Source: DTU019 sp050949825 (lineage in GTDB: Bacteria; Bacillota; Syntrophomonadia; Syntrophomonadales; Syntrophomonadaceae). From it: a DNA stretch of 64,000 bases. The first letter of the stretch is position 1. The number at the start of each line of letters is the position of its first letter. The notes under the pieces are model-generated. The model was given only the letters and a program-made list of their open reading frames with translations, made no database searches and was not told where the DNA came from. The position numbers and the translations under genes are program-made. The stretch spans positions 124,001-188,000 of the forward strand of contig JBMNGL010000013.1 in NCBI GenBank assembly GCA_050949825.1, written 5' to 3'. This document shows, piece after piece, positions 35,766 through 44,803 of the stretch.

Positions 35766-36884
35766 ATGATTGTCAGTTTAATTATTTTACTTTTATTGGT
35801 TTTGGTACTGCCTTTTGCGGTGCATAAGGTCGAAGAAGAGTTGGAGATTTTTCTTTTTGTCATGGGGGTAGCAGCCGCCCTGATCTCCCATAAGATGAAC
35901 CTGCTTTTAATCGAGGAAGCCCTCATCGAACCGGTGAAGATCACCATTGCAGTATTTGTCGCCGGGGCGCTATTTTATGTTTTTCATGAACATGTAACCG
36001 GATTTGTTGAAAAAACCCTGTCTCGCATGGCAATGCCGGTGGTGGTGTTTCTGGTGGTGGTGTTTCTGGGTCTCGTCTCCAGTGTGATTACAGCTATTGT
36101 GGCCGCTATCTTATTGGCAGAAATCCTCATCCTGCTCCCGCTAAAACGTCCTCAACGCATAGTAATTACTGTTATAGCCTGCTTTTCAATAGGTTTTGGG
36201 GCCGCGTTGACTCCCATTGGTGAACCGCTGGCTACTATCGCCATATCCAAGCTCAATCAGGACTTCTTTTTCCTATTCCGCTTGCTGGCGAAATATATAA
36301 TTCCCCTGGTGATATTGTTAGGATTTTTGTCCGCTATTTATATGAAAAGGTCTGCAAAGCAGCTCGCACATGAAGAGACAATTATGCAGCTTGAGGATAT
36401 TTCCAGCGAGGAAACAGCGGCTAACGACAAACCTGCTGCCTTGGAGATGCCGCTGATTGAAGATGAACCGCTGGAGCAGGATACCTGGAAAGGAATAACC
36501 CTGAGGGCTGCCAAGGTGTATCTGTTTGTTATGGCCTTGATTTTTCTCGGGGCCGGTTTTGAGCCTTTGATTGAACGCTATGTGCTCGGCCTGGCTCCGC
36601 AGTTATTGTACTGGATCAATATGATCTCAGCGGTATTGGATAATGCCACCCTGTGTGCAGCCGAGATGAGTCCCTCCATGTTTGATAAGCCATTAACCGT
36701 GGAAGCCATCTTGATGGGGCTTTTGATCAGCGGCGGCATGCTTATTCCCGGCAACATACCCAACATCATCTCAGCTTCCAAGCTGCGCATTACCAGCACC
36801 GAATGGGCCCGCCTGGGTGTGCCTCTCGGTCTAATCATTATGGCCCTCGTCTATGTTATCATCTTTGTCCTGGGCTTCAAATAA
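35766..36884 (+). CDS. DUF1646 putative cation transporter
   Basis: A 372-residue polytopic membrane protein with about ten hydrophobic segments in two halves, joined by a charged cytoplasmic loop at about residues 195-240. The segment TPIGEPLATIAISKLN and a second-half GGMLIPGNIPNIISA resemble the paired re-entrant motifs of ion transporters of the NhaD/ArsB type. It matches the DUF1646 family, annotated as putative cation transporters; the substrate is unknown. Confidence 0.85.
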   Translation: MIVSLIILLLLVLVLPFAVHKVEEELEIFLFVMGVAAALISHKMNLLLIEEALIEPVKITIAVFVAGALFYVFHEHVTGFVEKTLSRMAMPVVVFLVVVFLGLVSSVITAIVAAILLAEILILLPLKRPQRIVITVIACFSIGFGAALTPIGEPLATIAISKLNQDFFFLFRLLAKYIIPLVILLGFLSAIYMKRSAKQLAHEETIMQLEDISSEETAANDKPAALEMPLIEDEPLEQDTWKGITLRAAKVYLFVMALIFLGAGFEPLIERYVLGLAPQLLYWINMISAVLDNATLCAAEMSPSMFDKPLTVEAILMGLLISGGMLIPGNIPNIISASKLRITSTEWARLGVPLGLIIMALVYVIIFVLGFK

Positions 36885-36899
36885 CCGCAGTTGTGTAAT

Positions 36900-36938
36900 G
36901 TTGTTACGGGGGGAACCAACAACGTCCCCCTGTAACAC
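36900..36938. terminator. Bidirectional hairpin between convergent genes
   Basis: GTTGTTACGGGGG faces CCCCCTGTAACAC around a short loop. It lies between the + strand DUF1646 gene and the - strand hypothetical gene, which converge here. There is no strong T tract, so this is a probable shared 3'-end hairpin. Confidence 0.6.
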
Positions 36939-36952
36939 AGCTCTCGGTTTAC

Positions 36953-37486
36953 TTAGCGGGGAGGTTCTTTTTGCAGGACGATTTTGGTTACGATGTTGTC
37001 GCGTACTTGAAAAATGACCGCACCATCGTTGTCGCCATAAGCAATATCAATTTCTTTTGCATTGCCGGGCTTTTTTACATAGCCGTAATTTTCTCCATAA
37101 GCCTTGATTATGGTGGGATCAAGGGTATCGCCCACTTTAACCCCCCGGGCAGTCTTTATGTTGGGGTTTTCAATGTGCATAACCTTGAGTTTGTCCCGTT
37201 TGGTGAAGGTAAAGGTACAGCCCTGACTCTGGTCATAATAAACCGTGCTCATGCCCAGGGTTTTCCCGGCAGGAAACTGGACTGCGACTTGTTCAGAATT
37301 TGAATCTCCGACGACAACCACGCCTCGCTCGGTATTGATCTGCATATCTTCCGCAGTGATCACATTTTCCCCCAGCGGATTCTGGATCTGCAATTCCGGA
37401 CTGCGGCTGGCGGTCCAAAGACCAAAGGCCAAAACCACTGCTACAATGATTAGCAAAGGTATATACTGCTTGCTTCGTGAATTCAT
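36953..37486 (-). CDS. Hypothetical membrane-anchored protein
   Basis: A 177-residue protein with one N-terminal transmembrane helix (about residues 8-26) and an extracytoplasmic, beta-rich remainder; not recognised. The start is placed at the ATG ending at 37486, since GGGGAG lies seven bases before it; a GTG or ATG five codons earlier is possible. Monocistronic and convergent with the DUF1646 gene. Confidence 0.75.
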   Translation of the reverse strand: MNSRSKQYIPLLIIVAVVLAFGLWTASRSPELQIQNPLGENVITAEDMQINTERGVVVVGDSNSEQVAVQFPAGKTLGMSTVYYDQSQGCTFTFTKRDKLKVMHIENPNIKTARGVKVGDTLDPTIIKAYGENYGYVKKPGNAKEIDIAYGDNDGAVIFQVRDNIVTKIVLQKEPPR

Positions 37487-37914
37487 ATTTATTCTCCCCA
37501 AATATATTATTATACTGCCACCTACAATTATAGCGTGTAACTTAACAGGTTGACATCACTAAGCGCCTGGCAACAGCTGCCAAAACTAGCAACCGAGAGG
37601 TAAAAGCAAAAAGGGATCAGCATGAGTATGGTGCCATCTAGCCTGGAAAAGCCGGGTGACAAGCATCCCCCCGGAGTTTCAGTTTAAATCATATCGGCTT
37701 TTTTTGCGGTTACCGGGTAAAGCAGGTAGAAGGACAAAGCCGGGGCCTTGCGGGTGTACGACAAATGCTGGGAAAGCATTACAGCGGCAGGGAGTGCAAC
37801 AGTCATAAATAGGAAATTTCCCGGAACAGCGGCCGCATAAGTGCAAAAGCAGGCTTGACAAGCGGGGAAGGCATGTAATATAATTTGTCTTGCTGAGATC
37901 AAAATTCAGTATAT
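37487..37914. other. Intergenic region ahead of tRNA-Leu
   Basis: About 430 bases without a supported gene. It holds an AAAAGCCG (37647-37654) / CGGCTTTT (37695-37702) stem with a large loop and a T tract, possibly the terminator of an unseen short transcript. The tRNA promoter is at 37855-37884. Nothing else is recognised. Confidence 0.4.
37855..37884 (+). promoter_or_regulatory. tRNA-Leu promoter
   Basis: Consensus TTGACA at 37855-37860 and TATAAT at 37879-37884 with an 18-base spacer, 30 bases before the mature tRNA 5' end. Confidence 0.85.
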
Positions 37915-38000
37915 GCGGCAGTGGCGGAATTGGCAGACGCGCTAGATTCAGGTTCTAGTCCCGCAAGGTGGTGGAGGTTCGAGTCCTCTCTGCCGCACCA
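37915..38000 (+). tRNA. tRNA-Leu (anticodon CAG)
   Basis: An 86-base class II tRNA. Acceptor stem GCGGCAG (37915-37921) pairs with CTGCCGC (37990-37996), followed by A and an encoded CCA. The anticodon stem CTAGA/TCTAG encloses loop TTCAGGT, giving CAG. A long variable arm and the T loop GGTTCGAGTCC are clear. Confidence 0.97.
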
Positions 38001-38010
38001 TAGGAAATAT

Positions 38011-38036
38011 GAGGCCATAAGGCCTCTTAATCATTT
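38011..38036 (+). terminator. Terminator after tRNA-Leu
   Basis: Stem GAGGCC / GGCCTC with loop ATAA, followed by TTAATCATTTT. The T tract is weak, but the position 11 bases after the tRNA supports it. Confidence 0.6.
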
Positions 38037-38260
38037 TCTGGGGACCGATTTCATGGTGCCAATCTGTTTTTAGCCTCCTTTGGTGTAATCCCCTGGATTG
38101 CTCATTGGGTTTTATGAGATATTACGAACTCATGCTTACAACTGGTTCATTTCCGCGAATATATCCATGTATACATCAGAGCGAAATAATGAGACTTGCA
38201 CCAAAATAGGGCTGCATTATATATATTACCATTAATAGACGAATCAAAGAGGGTTGAAAA

Positions 38261-38455
38261 ATGCAGACCAGCAGATACAGCCGTATAGAAAGGTCTTTAA
38301 TGAGGATTTTGGATCAAATTGACCGCTTGAAAGAGGAGATAAGGGGGGCGGTCGATGAGGAGGAGAAGCGCCTCCTTAATGTCAAATTAAAAAGACTATG
38401 GATATTACGGTCGTATTATGTCCAACTCATTCTGCTTAAATATAGCGACAATTAG
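38261..38455 (+). CDS. Small hypothetical protein, 64 residues
   Basis: A 64-residue, highly charged, helical protein (Arg/Lys/Glu rich, likely coiled coil) with no known domain. The ATG has GAGGG eight bases upstream, and a possible promoter (TTGCAC 38196-38201, TATATA 38218-38223) precedes it. Confidence 0.6.
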   Translation: MQTSRYSRIERSLMRILDQIDRLKEEIRGAVDEEEKRLLNVKLKRLWILRSYYVQLILLKYSDN

Positions 38456-38552
38456 TGATTGAAAGATGACAATGATCGGGAGCGGCAAAAGGAAGTGCAG
38501 CCAGGCATCGATAAGCCCTGTAGCCCGGCCGAAAGAGGGTGTTTGCGCTCTT

Positions 38553-38732
38553 CTACTGACTTCGGTCCATTTTTCTGGAGATGACCTGCAGTACATCATA
38601 GATATTGCTTAGCATGATCATAATCAAGCCCAGCATAACAAAGGTCACAATTTCCTGAGTAAATACAGCCAGGATGCCGATCAATAGCAGATAGAAGGTA
38701 TTCCAGTGGCTGCTCTTAAAAAAATCCTTCAT
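38553..38732 (-). CDS. Small membrane protein, about 59 residues
   Basis: A small protein with two hydrophobic helices (NTFYLLLIGILAVF, then TFVMLGLIMIMLSNI) and a basic tail. ATG ending at 38732 is used because GGAGG lies nine bases upstream. Not recognised. Confidence 0.6.
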   Translation of the reverse strand: MKDFFKSSHWNTFYLLLIGILAVFTQEIVTFVMLGLIMIMLSNIYDVLQVISRKMDRSQ

Positions 38733-38819
38733 ATTTTGTTCCTCCACATTTATCCGATCTTAATCTATAAAAAACGCTCCGGGCATGGGGAAAAGCAAAT
38801 TGAATAGCGCATGCTTTGA

Positions 38820-39761
38820 TCAACTGCTTAGTTTGTGTTTCTGAGTGGCGCTTTGCTGATGTTCCCACCACCATCCACAACCGGCCATTAGCATCCCTGC
38901 AGCACCCAGAACCAGCGTAGCTTTCAGATAGGCGGACATTAACGCTTCTTTAAGGAGGTTGGCCAGGAGGACCGGATCAGCGCCCAGGGAAACGAGTTGA
39001 GCATTACCGGACAATTGCAATATGAAGCGATCAACCTCTTCCTCCCCGGCTGTCAATAACACCATAAAAAGGATGCTGGATAAAGCCAGGGCCAAGCCAA
39101 ACCATTTGCATCCACTGGCAATTCCCCGGTTTAATAATAAGGCTGCCAGGAGGAAAAACAAAAAGTAGGGCAGGTAGGGGGTGAAGGTGTAATAATGCTT
39201 GAAGGCTGACATATACTGTTGTACCTCAGGTTTGGCAAAGAAACTGCCTTTACTGAGATCTACAGTATCAGGCAAGCGCAGGTACTGGCTAATCATCTCC
39301 AAGAGTTGATTAGTCTGTTGATCAATTATTTGTACAATGGGGCCGTTAGGGACAGGTAGCGCCTTAATCTGATGGCTTATAACCTGCAATAATAAATCTT
39401 TGCGGGGCCTAAGATCAACGGTCAGATCCAATTCGCTTTGTTGATTTGTAAGGTAACCGATAAAACTATGAATCAGGCGGGAAGATTCTCGCCGGGTCCA
39501 ATCCGGGGAGAAAGATTGTTCAACCGCATGCATTAAGGCATCGCGCACCGGTTCCGCCAGCTGCTGGTTCATGCCGGAGCGGATCTCCAGGAGTACATAG
39601 CGCTGTGAAAGATCATAGATATTATGTTGCGTAAACTGTTCCTCATAGAATTCAGCATTCAACACCGAGGCTTCACATCCCATATTAAAAGACATGACCA
39701 TCCCGGCAGCCACAACCCCAAGAAACAATATAGTGAATATAAGCCAGCGTATCTGTTTCAT
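38820..39761 (-). CDS. Hypothetical multi-pass membrane protein
   Basis: A protein of about 313 residues with an N-terminal transmembrane helix, a soluble extracytoplasmic region (about residues 30-195), then three or more C-terminal helices. It is not recognised. The start at 39761 (MKQIRWLIF) gives a signal-anchor-like N-terminus; a TTG eight codons upstream is an alternative. Its SD is weak. Confidence 0.7.
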   Translation of the reverse strand: MKQIRWLIFTILFLGVVAAGMVMSFNMGCEASVLNAEFYEEQFTQHNIYDLSQRYVLLEIRSGMNQQLAEPVRDALMHAVEQSFSPDWTRRESSRLIHSFIGYLTNQQSELDLTVDLRPRKDLLLQVISHQIKALPVPNGPIVQIIDQQTNQLLEMISQYLRLPDTVDLSKGSFFAKPEVQQYMSAFKHYYTFTPYLPYFLFFLLAALLLNRGIASGCKWFGLALALSSILFMVLLTAGEEEVDRFILQLSGNAQLVSLGADPVLLANLLKEALMSAYLKATLVLGAAGMLMAGCGWWWEHQQSATQKHKLSS

Positions 39762-39900
39762 AATGTGACCATCGTCTTTGAGCAATCTGTTTACATTATA
39801 ACAGATTTGGCGGCGCAGGTTAACGCCTGCGCTGCTCTATGAGCCTCAGGTTACAAATGATAGAATAGTAAGCATATTATGATTTGTGGAGGAGATAAGC

Positions 39901-40458
39901 ATGGAAACAGGCAAATTCCGACTGGATCGACTTGACTCACTGCTGATGATCATTGATTTACAGGATAAACTTATGAAGGCTATGAAATACCGTACTGCGG
40001 TGGAGAAGAACACCAAATTGCTGCTTGCTTTGGCAGCTGAAACCGCTTTGCCGGTGGTGGTTACCGAGCAGTACCCCAGGGGATTGGGTCCTACGGTGCC
40101 TGAGATTGCAGCTCATTACCCGGAAGGTGTCAATATTATCGAAAAAGTGTCTTTCACAGCTTATACGGCAGAGGTTCGGGCGGCATTGTTTGCCATGAAC
40201 CGACCCAAGATTATAGTAACTGGAAGTGAGACCCACGTTTGTGTTTACCAGACGGTAAGGGATCTGCTGCAGGCAGGCTACATCGTGCATGTGGTGGAAG
40301 ATGCGGTATGTTCCCGTTTTAAAACCAATTATCGCAGCGGCCTGGCCTTGATGAAAGATATGGGAGCAGTGCTCACCAATACAGAAACCATCTTTTTTGA
40401 TATTCTCCAGCGCTCCGACACTGCAGAATTCAAGAAGCTGTCACCCTTGCTTAAATAA
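39901..40458 (+). CDS. Isochorismatase-family cysteine hydrolase
   Basis: A 185-residue hydrolase of the YcaC/nicotinamidase fold. The triad is visible: Asp in LLMIIDLQDKLM, Lys in IIEKVSFTAY and Cys in SETHVCVYQT. The substrate is not determined; relatives hydrolyse amides such as nicotinamide or ureidoacrylate. ATG 39901 has GGAGGAGAT five bases upstream, better than GTG 39886. Confidence 0.9.
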   Translation: METGKFRLDRLDSLLMIIDLQDKLMKAMKYRTAVEKNTKLLLALAAETALPVVVTEQYPRGLGPTVPEIAAHYPEGVNIIEKVSFTAYTAEVRAALFAMNRPKIIVTGSETHVCVYQTVRDLLQAGYIVHVVEDAVCSRFKTNYRSGLALMKDMGAVLTNTETIFFDILQRSDTAEFKKLSPLLK

Positions 40459-40470
40459 GGAGTGAAAGCA

Positions 40471-40531
40471 AACAAGGGGAGGTTCTTTTTGTTTACTTAA
40501 AATGCAAATAAAAAGAACCTCCCCTTGTTTT
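40471..40531. terminator. Bidirectional terminator
   Basis: An almost perfect inverted repeat: ACAAGGGGAGGTTCTTTTT on the left pairs with AAAAAGAACCTCCCCTTGT on the right, flanked by T-rich ends on both strands. It separates two convergent genes and should stop transcription from both. Confidence 0.9.
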
Positions 40532-40540
40532 ACTTGTTTG

Positions 40541-41281
40541 TTACTTGAGCTGGTAGACCATGGTTACGGAGGCGGTAATCTTGAGTTCGCCAGGATTGAT
40601 GGGCACCTGGCCAGCCCCTCCCAGGCCTTTGACGCTATCCATGGCGATATTGGCTATGTTGGGGTATATGGAAGCATTATAACCTTCAGTAATGCTTACC
40701 AGACCGCCCAGGTTCATTTGTGCTGCAGCGGCAATAACCTGGGCCTTTTCGCGGCCTCGGGCAATGGCCTTGAGCAGGGCTTCATTTTCTGCTGCATCGA
40801 GATTGGCCTTTTCAAAGGCAATATGATTCACGTTGTTGGCTCCTGCAGCCACCGCTCCGTCCAGAACCAATCCTACCCTGGAGATATCTTTGATGATAAC
40901 GGTGATTTCATTGCGCACCTGGTATCCCATCAGGATGCCGGAGGATTTGGTGCTGTAATCGTATTGTGGATAAATATTGAATCCGCTGGTCTGAATATGG
41001 CTGTTGTCTATTCCCAAAGCTCGTACTGCATCCATTACCTTTTGCGTGGTGCGACTATTTTCACTCTGAGCACGCGAGAGGTCTTTCTCGGTGGTGACAA
41101 CAGCCAGGTAAAGTCGGGCCTGGTCAGGAGCGACAGTGGTTGTGCCCGAGGCTGTCACTACCACCACTGGACCGCTGTATTTGTCGGGAACATCAGCGGC
41201 CAGAACAGGACCGCTACATGTGAAGACAAAAAGAAACAGTAAAGAGAATAGGGCTATTCTATGGATTCGCCGGTTGAGCAC
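40541..41281 (-). CDS. SIMPL-domain (DUF541) exported protein
   Basis: A 246-residue protein with a signal peptide (about residues 1-29, ending VLAAD) and a full SIMPL domain (VVTASGTTTVAPDQARL, the Tyr-rich middle, then IARGREKAQVIAAAA). The family is periplasmic or cell-surface with poorly known function. GTG ending at 41281 has GAGGAGGGA upstream and overlaps the anti-sigma gene, so it is the third gene of the sigma operon. Confidence 0.9.
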   Translation of the reverse strand: MLNRRIHRIALFSLLFLFVFTCSGPVLAADVPDKYSGPVVVVTASGTTTVAPDQARLYLAVVTTEKDLSRAQSENSRTTQKVMDAVRALGIDNSHIQTSGFNIYPQYDYSTKSSGILMGYQVRNEITVIIKDISRVGLVLDGAVAAGANNVNHIAFEKANLDAAENEALLKAIARGREKAQVIAAAAQMNLGGLVSITEGYNASIYPNIANIAMDSVKGLGGAGQVPINPGELKITASVTMVYQLK

Positions 41282-42347
41282 GATGGATTCCCTCCTCTAA
41301 TGTAATTGCATCGGCAATACTGGCTAACTCCTCAGTGCTGATTTCAGCACTGAGCATTACCTGATAAGGCTGCTGATTATGGTCCAAGGTCCTCTGCACG
41401 GAGTTGGAAGGCTTGTTATCAACCTGAGGCGATACGGCTCGCTCTGGTTCAGCTTCCCCGGGGGGAGTTATAGTTGCGTCTTTCATCAAAGGTGATTCTT
41501 CGCCCGTGCCCGCATGCTCATCGGTCGCAAGCGGCACATTGACCACCGTTAGCATCAGTTTGTGATCGGTAGTCTGATTTTCATATACAAAGGTAATCTC
41601 CTGATCAGAAGGACTGATAATGGATTGAAGCAGATAATCCGGCGGCAGGTTGGCCGGATACAGGGTTAATAGATCAACCCCCCGGTTGGGGTTCGACATA
41701 AGGGCGGACTTCGTAGCCCCATCAGTGACTGCTACTGTAGAAAATTGGTGTGCAACAGGTGCCGACCGAGCAGCATCCATACGGTAAGCATCATTTTGAT
41801 AAGTATTATTATTTTGGTAAGAATCCTGCACGGTTGCCTGCTGGAGCTGTTCCGTGGCGCTTTCTTTTATCTGATTTCCCTGGGGCGCTGTGGTCTGCGT
41901 CGTTTCCACAGGGATACTTTTTGATGGGGCATACAGAACATCGGATTTCACAATGATATCGGTGTTCTGGTCTGCCAGTTTTGTTCCCAGAGGCTTTTCC
42001 AAAAGTGACAGCGAACCAAGGGCCAGGATCAAAACGGCAGCACTGGTCACGCCCCACCACCAGCGCAGCTTGCGAGGATAACGGCTGCGGCGACCGGGCA
42101 GAAGACCCGGCCGGGTATTAGCGCACCGTCCCCGTACAGCTGCCATGATATCATCGGTGAACTGAGGCTGCAGGGCTGGCACAATGGGCAGGCAACGCAA
42201 CAGCATACCTTCACGGTGAGCCGATTCTACCTTGTTACGGCAGTTTTCGCATTCGTCCAGATGGCGCTGAATGCGGTCATGCATCTGGGGAGCCAACTGC
42301 TTGTCACAGAATTCATAAATATATTTATCGATTTGCTGACAATTCAT
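41259..42347 (-). CDS. Anti-sigma factor with zf-HC2 domain
   Basis: A 362-residue protein. The N-terminal zinc-binding anti-sigma domain has HLDECENC (HxxxCxxC) near residue 29. A transmembrane helix follows at about 97-115, then a long Gln/Ser/Pro-rich extracytoplasmic region with a C-terminal folded part (LYPANLPPDYLLQ). The start overlaps the ECF sigma gene by 23 bases. It probably holds the sigma factor at the membrane until a surface signal is sensed. Confidence 0.88.
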   Translation of the reverse strand: MNCQQIDKYIYEFCDKQLAPQMHDRIQRHLDECENCRNKVESAHREGMLLRCLPIVPALQPQFTDDIMAAVRGRCANTRPGLLPGRRSRYPRKLRWWWGVTSAAVLILALGSLSLLEKPLGTKLADQNTDIIVKSDVLYAPSKSIPVETTQTTAPQGNQIKESATEQLQQATVQDSYQNNNTYQNDAYRMDAARSAPVAHQFSTVAVTDGATKSALMSNPNRGVDLLTLYPANLPPDYLLQSIISPSDQEITFVYENQTTDHKLMLTVVNVPLATDEHAGTGEESPLMKDATITPPGEAEPERAVSPQVDNKPSNSVQRTLDHNQQPYQVMLSAEISTEELASIADAITLEEGIHRAQPANP

Positions 42348-42948
42348 TGTGTATCCCCCTTTCTGCTTGACGGTTCAATAGAATCTTCTGCAAGGCCCGC
42401 CTGGCGCGATGTACTTTAACCTCCACATTTTCTTTGCTAACTCCCAATACTTCGGCAATTTCCTGATTATTTAGATCCATTTGGTAACGCAGGGAAATGA
42501 CGACTCGGTAATTCTCTGGCAGGGCCATGATGGCCTCATCAATCTCGCGATGCAGCTCCCGCTGTTCGAACATGGAATGGGGATCGCCACCCTGTACTGA
42601 GGCATAATGATCCATTGGGGCTATGTAAGCCTCATCAAAATTGACCATAACTACCTTTTTCCTTTTGCGCAAGGCACTGATACTGGTGTTGGTAGCAATG
42701 CGAAAAAGCCAGGGGGCAAATCGCTTGCTGCAATCGAACTGGTATATTTTCTGATAAACGGTCAGAAATACCTCCTGACTCAGATCCTCAGCTTCCTGCG
42801 CATGGCCGATGATGCGAAAGACGATGGCATAAACCTGGTTTTTATATCGATTTACCAGCTCCTCGTAAGCCGCCAGATCACCATTTAGGGTCTGCCACGC
42901 CAGCATCTCGTCGCTAATCAATACAATCAGCTCCCCAATCCCGTTCAT
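42325..42948 (-). CDS. ECF RNA polymerase sigma factor
   Basis: A 207-residue sigma-70 family ECF factor. Region 2 has EDLSQEVFLTVYQKIYQF and APWLFRIATN. Region 4 has LPENYRVVISLRYQMDLNNQEIAEVLGVSKENVEVKVHRAR. Translationally coupled to its anti-sigma factor. The first gene of a three-gene minus-strand operon. Confidence 0.94.
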   Translation of the reverse strand: MNGIGELIVLISDEMLAWQTLNGDLAAYEELVNRYKNQVYAIVFRIIGHAQEAEDLSQEVFLTVYQKIYQFDCSKRFAPWLFRIATNTSISALRKRKKVVMVNFDEAYIAPMDHYASVQGGDPHSMFEQRELHREIDEAIMALPENYRVVISLRYQMDLNNQEIAEVLGVSKENVEVKVHRARRALQKILLNRQAERGIHNELSANR

Positions 42949-43074
42949 ATATAATACGAAGCTAATATTCTCAGCTTACACCAACATGGCCGAAATGTGG
43001 GACATAAAATATTTAACTATAAGCCTGCTCGATTTGTGTTAAACTATTTTATGATTGATTCCGCTGCAAAAAGG

Positions 43075-43313
43075 TATAATTCGCAGGTTTGAATGCATAA
43101 ATATTCGTCGCCAGACTTCTCATGGGCAACAGCATCTACTTGTCTCACGACGAAAGGGGTACCGGGCTAATTCACATCCATGTAGGGTAGCCCTCTCGCC
43201 CCGTCCATAGGGCTCGCCCCCTTTCGTCGTTCGCCTTTGCAGGGTGTTGCTACCATGTTCCGTCTAACGGCTCCTACATATTTATACATTCAAACAACTT
43301 AATTGGGTTTTTT
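43075..43313 (+). ncRNA. Candidate rod-shaped structured RNA (6S-like fold)
   Basis: A TATAAT at 43075-43080 is followed at once by a rod about 210 bases long. Arm 43087-43103 pairs with 43279-43295 (17 bases, one mismatch). GCC/AGAC (43110-43116) pairs with GTCT/GGC (43262-43271), and CATGG-GCAACA (43121-43131) with TGTTGC-CCATG (43245-43257). Opposed unpaired stretches of 15 and 14 bases follow (43132-43146, 43231-43244), then a perfect 13-bp stem (43147-43159 / 43218-43230). Six T residues at 43308-43313 end it. A long stem, central bubble and terminal stem is the 6S RNA plan, but no sequence signature was confirmed; a mobile inverted-repeat element is the alternative. It fills most of the gap 42949-43439. 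Confidence 0.5.
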
Positions 43314-43439
43314 GCAGTGGAATCATGATTGAATTAGGAGGATAAAGATAGCCTTATCAACTGATAAGCCGGGTCAGGGCGTTTTTGGCAAAGATGCCGG
43401 ACAGCGATGGCTTACTGATGGAAATCATACGGGGTGCAC

Positions 43440-43910
43440 ATGAAAATACTGGTTGATGCAGACGCCTGTCCGGTTAAGGACATTATAGAAACAATAGCCC
43501 GGCAACAGGGTGTAGCCGTAACCATGTTCTGCAACCCCCACCACGCTATCAGCAGTGACTATTCCCAGGTGGTGATGGTGGATTTTGCCCCTGAAGCTGT
43601 TGACCTGGCGATTATCAATCAAACCCGCGCAGGCGATATTGTGGTTTCTCAGGATTACGGTTTGGCTTCCTTGGTTTTGGCCAGACGGGCTCATGCCATT
43701 CATCCGAGTGGCAAAATATTTGATGCCGCCAATATTGATACCCTGCTCACCCAGCGTTATTTAAATGCCCGTGCCAGGAGGGCTGGACAGAGGATTCCCG
43801 GTCCAGCTAAACGCGGCCCGGCACAGGACGAGCGCTTTAAACAGAATTTGCTGCAATTGTTGCAGCATTGTCTGCCGGAGAATAAAGAACCGGTGCCTGG
43901 CGCCGAATAG
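43440..43910 (+). CDS. YaiI/YqxD family protein (DUF188)
   Basis: A 156-residue protein with the family start MKILVDADACPVKD and SQDYGLASLVLAR. It has a PIN-like fold and is sometimes proposed to be a nuclease; function is not established. ATG 43440 has ACGGGG five bases upstream. Confidence 0.92.
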   Translation: MKILVDADACPVKDIIETIARQQGVAVTMFCNPHHAISSDYSQVVMVDFAPEAVDLAIINQTRAGDIVVSQDYGLASLVLARRAHAIHPSGKIFDAANIDTLLTQRYLNARARRAGQRIPGPAKRGPAQDERFKQNLLQLLQHCLPENKEPVPGAE

Positions 43911-43926
43911 TGAAAGGAGATTAGTG

Positions 43927-44766
43927 ATGTCTGACAACTGTAAAACCTGTCCTTCTGCTGCCGGCTGTAGCAGCGACCCTGGTTCTTGTGGCGTAGAAAC
44001 CGAGCCTAACACCCTGGTAGGAGCATTTAACAATATCCGCAACGTCATCACAGTGATGAGCGGCAAGGGAGGGGTAGGCAAATCATCGGTCACCGCTCTG
44101 TTAGCCATCAGTCTGGCCAAGCAGGGCAAACGGGTGGGTATTTTGGATGCTGATATCACCGGGCCCAGCCAGCCCAAGGCCTTTGGCATAAATGGCAGCA
44201 TTAAAGCGGGTGACTACGGTATGCTGCCTCCGGTTAGCCAAGTTGGGATAAAATTAATGTCAATCAATTTCTTTCTTCCGAATGAAGATGATCCTGTTAT
44301 CTGGAGAGGGCCCATGCTGGCCGGAGCGGTTAAGCAGTTTTGGTCTGATGTGGACTGGCGCGACCTCGATTACTTGATTGTGGATTTGCCGCCCGGAACC
44401 GGGGATATTCCCCTGACAGTGATGCAATCCCTGCCGGTGAATGGCATTGTTATTGTATCCTCACCACAAGACCTGGCCTTTATGGTGGTCAAAAAGACCA
44501 TCAAAATGGCACAGAAGCTGCAGCTTCCCATATTGGGCCTGGTGGAGAATATGAGCCATGCGATTTGTCCGCATTGCCATGAGAAGATAGAGATATTCGG
44601 CAAGAGTCAGGGAGCCAAAGTAGCCCAGGAAGCCGGGGTGGAATTTCTGGGGGGACTGTCCTGGGATGACCGTTTGAATGCCCTGCTCGATGAAGGCAAG
44701 ATTGAAGAATACCAGTCCAGTGAGATGGAAAGCATTGCCGCTCGGGTGATGGAACAGCTTCCGTAA
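43927..44766 (+). CDS. Mrp/NBP35-family iron-sulfur carrier ATPase
   Basis: A 279-residue P-loop ATPase with a Cys-rich N-terminus (CKTCPSAAGCSSDPGSC), the deviant Walker A MSGKGGVGKSS, and the C-terminal CPHC that binds a bridging iron-sulfur cluster. Such proteins carry Fe-S clusters to target enzymes. ATG 43927 has GAAAGGAGA upstream. The longer open frame begins inside the DUF188 gene. Confidence 0.94.
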   Translation: MSDNCKTCPSAAGCSSDPGSCGVETEPNTLVGAFNNIRNVITVMSGKGGVGKSSVTALLAISLAKQGKRVGILDADITGPSQPKAFGINGSIKAGDYGMLPPVSQVGIKLMSINFFLPNEDDPVIWRGPMLAGAVKQFWSDVDWRDLDYLIVDLPPGTGDIPLTVMQSLPVNGIVIVSSPQDLAFMVVKKTIKMAQKLQLPILGLVENMSHAICPHCHEKIEIFGKSQGAKVAQEAGVEFLGGLSWDDRLNALLDEGKIEEYQSSEMESIAARVMEQLP

Positions 44767-44803
44767 AGCAGCCGTTGTAGTCTATTGGGGCAGGGGAAGA
44801 ATT

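Noticed and set aside
40502..41242. 246-residue + strand frame over the SIMPL gene
   Set aside because: The minus-strand SIMPL protein has a signal peptide, SD and domain match; the + frame begins inside a bidirectional terminator.
43087..43295. Insertion sequence with terminal inverted repeats
   Set aside because: No transposase frame and no clear target-site duplication; reported instead as a structured RNA candidate, with a mobile element kept as the alternative.
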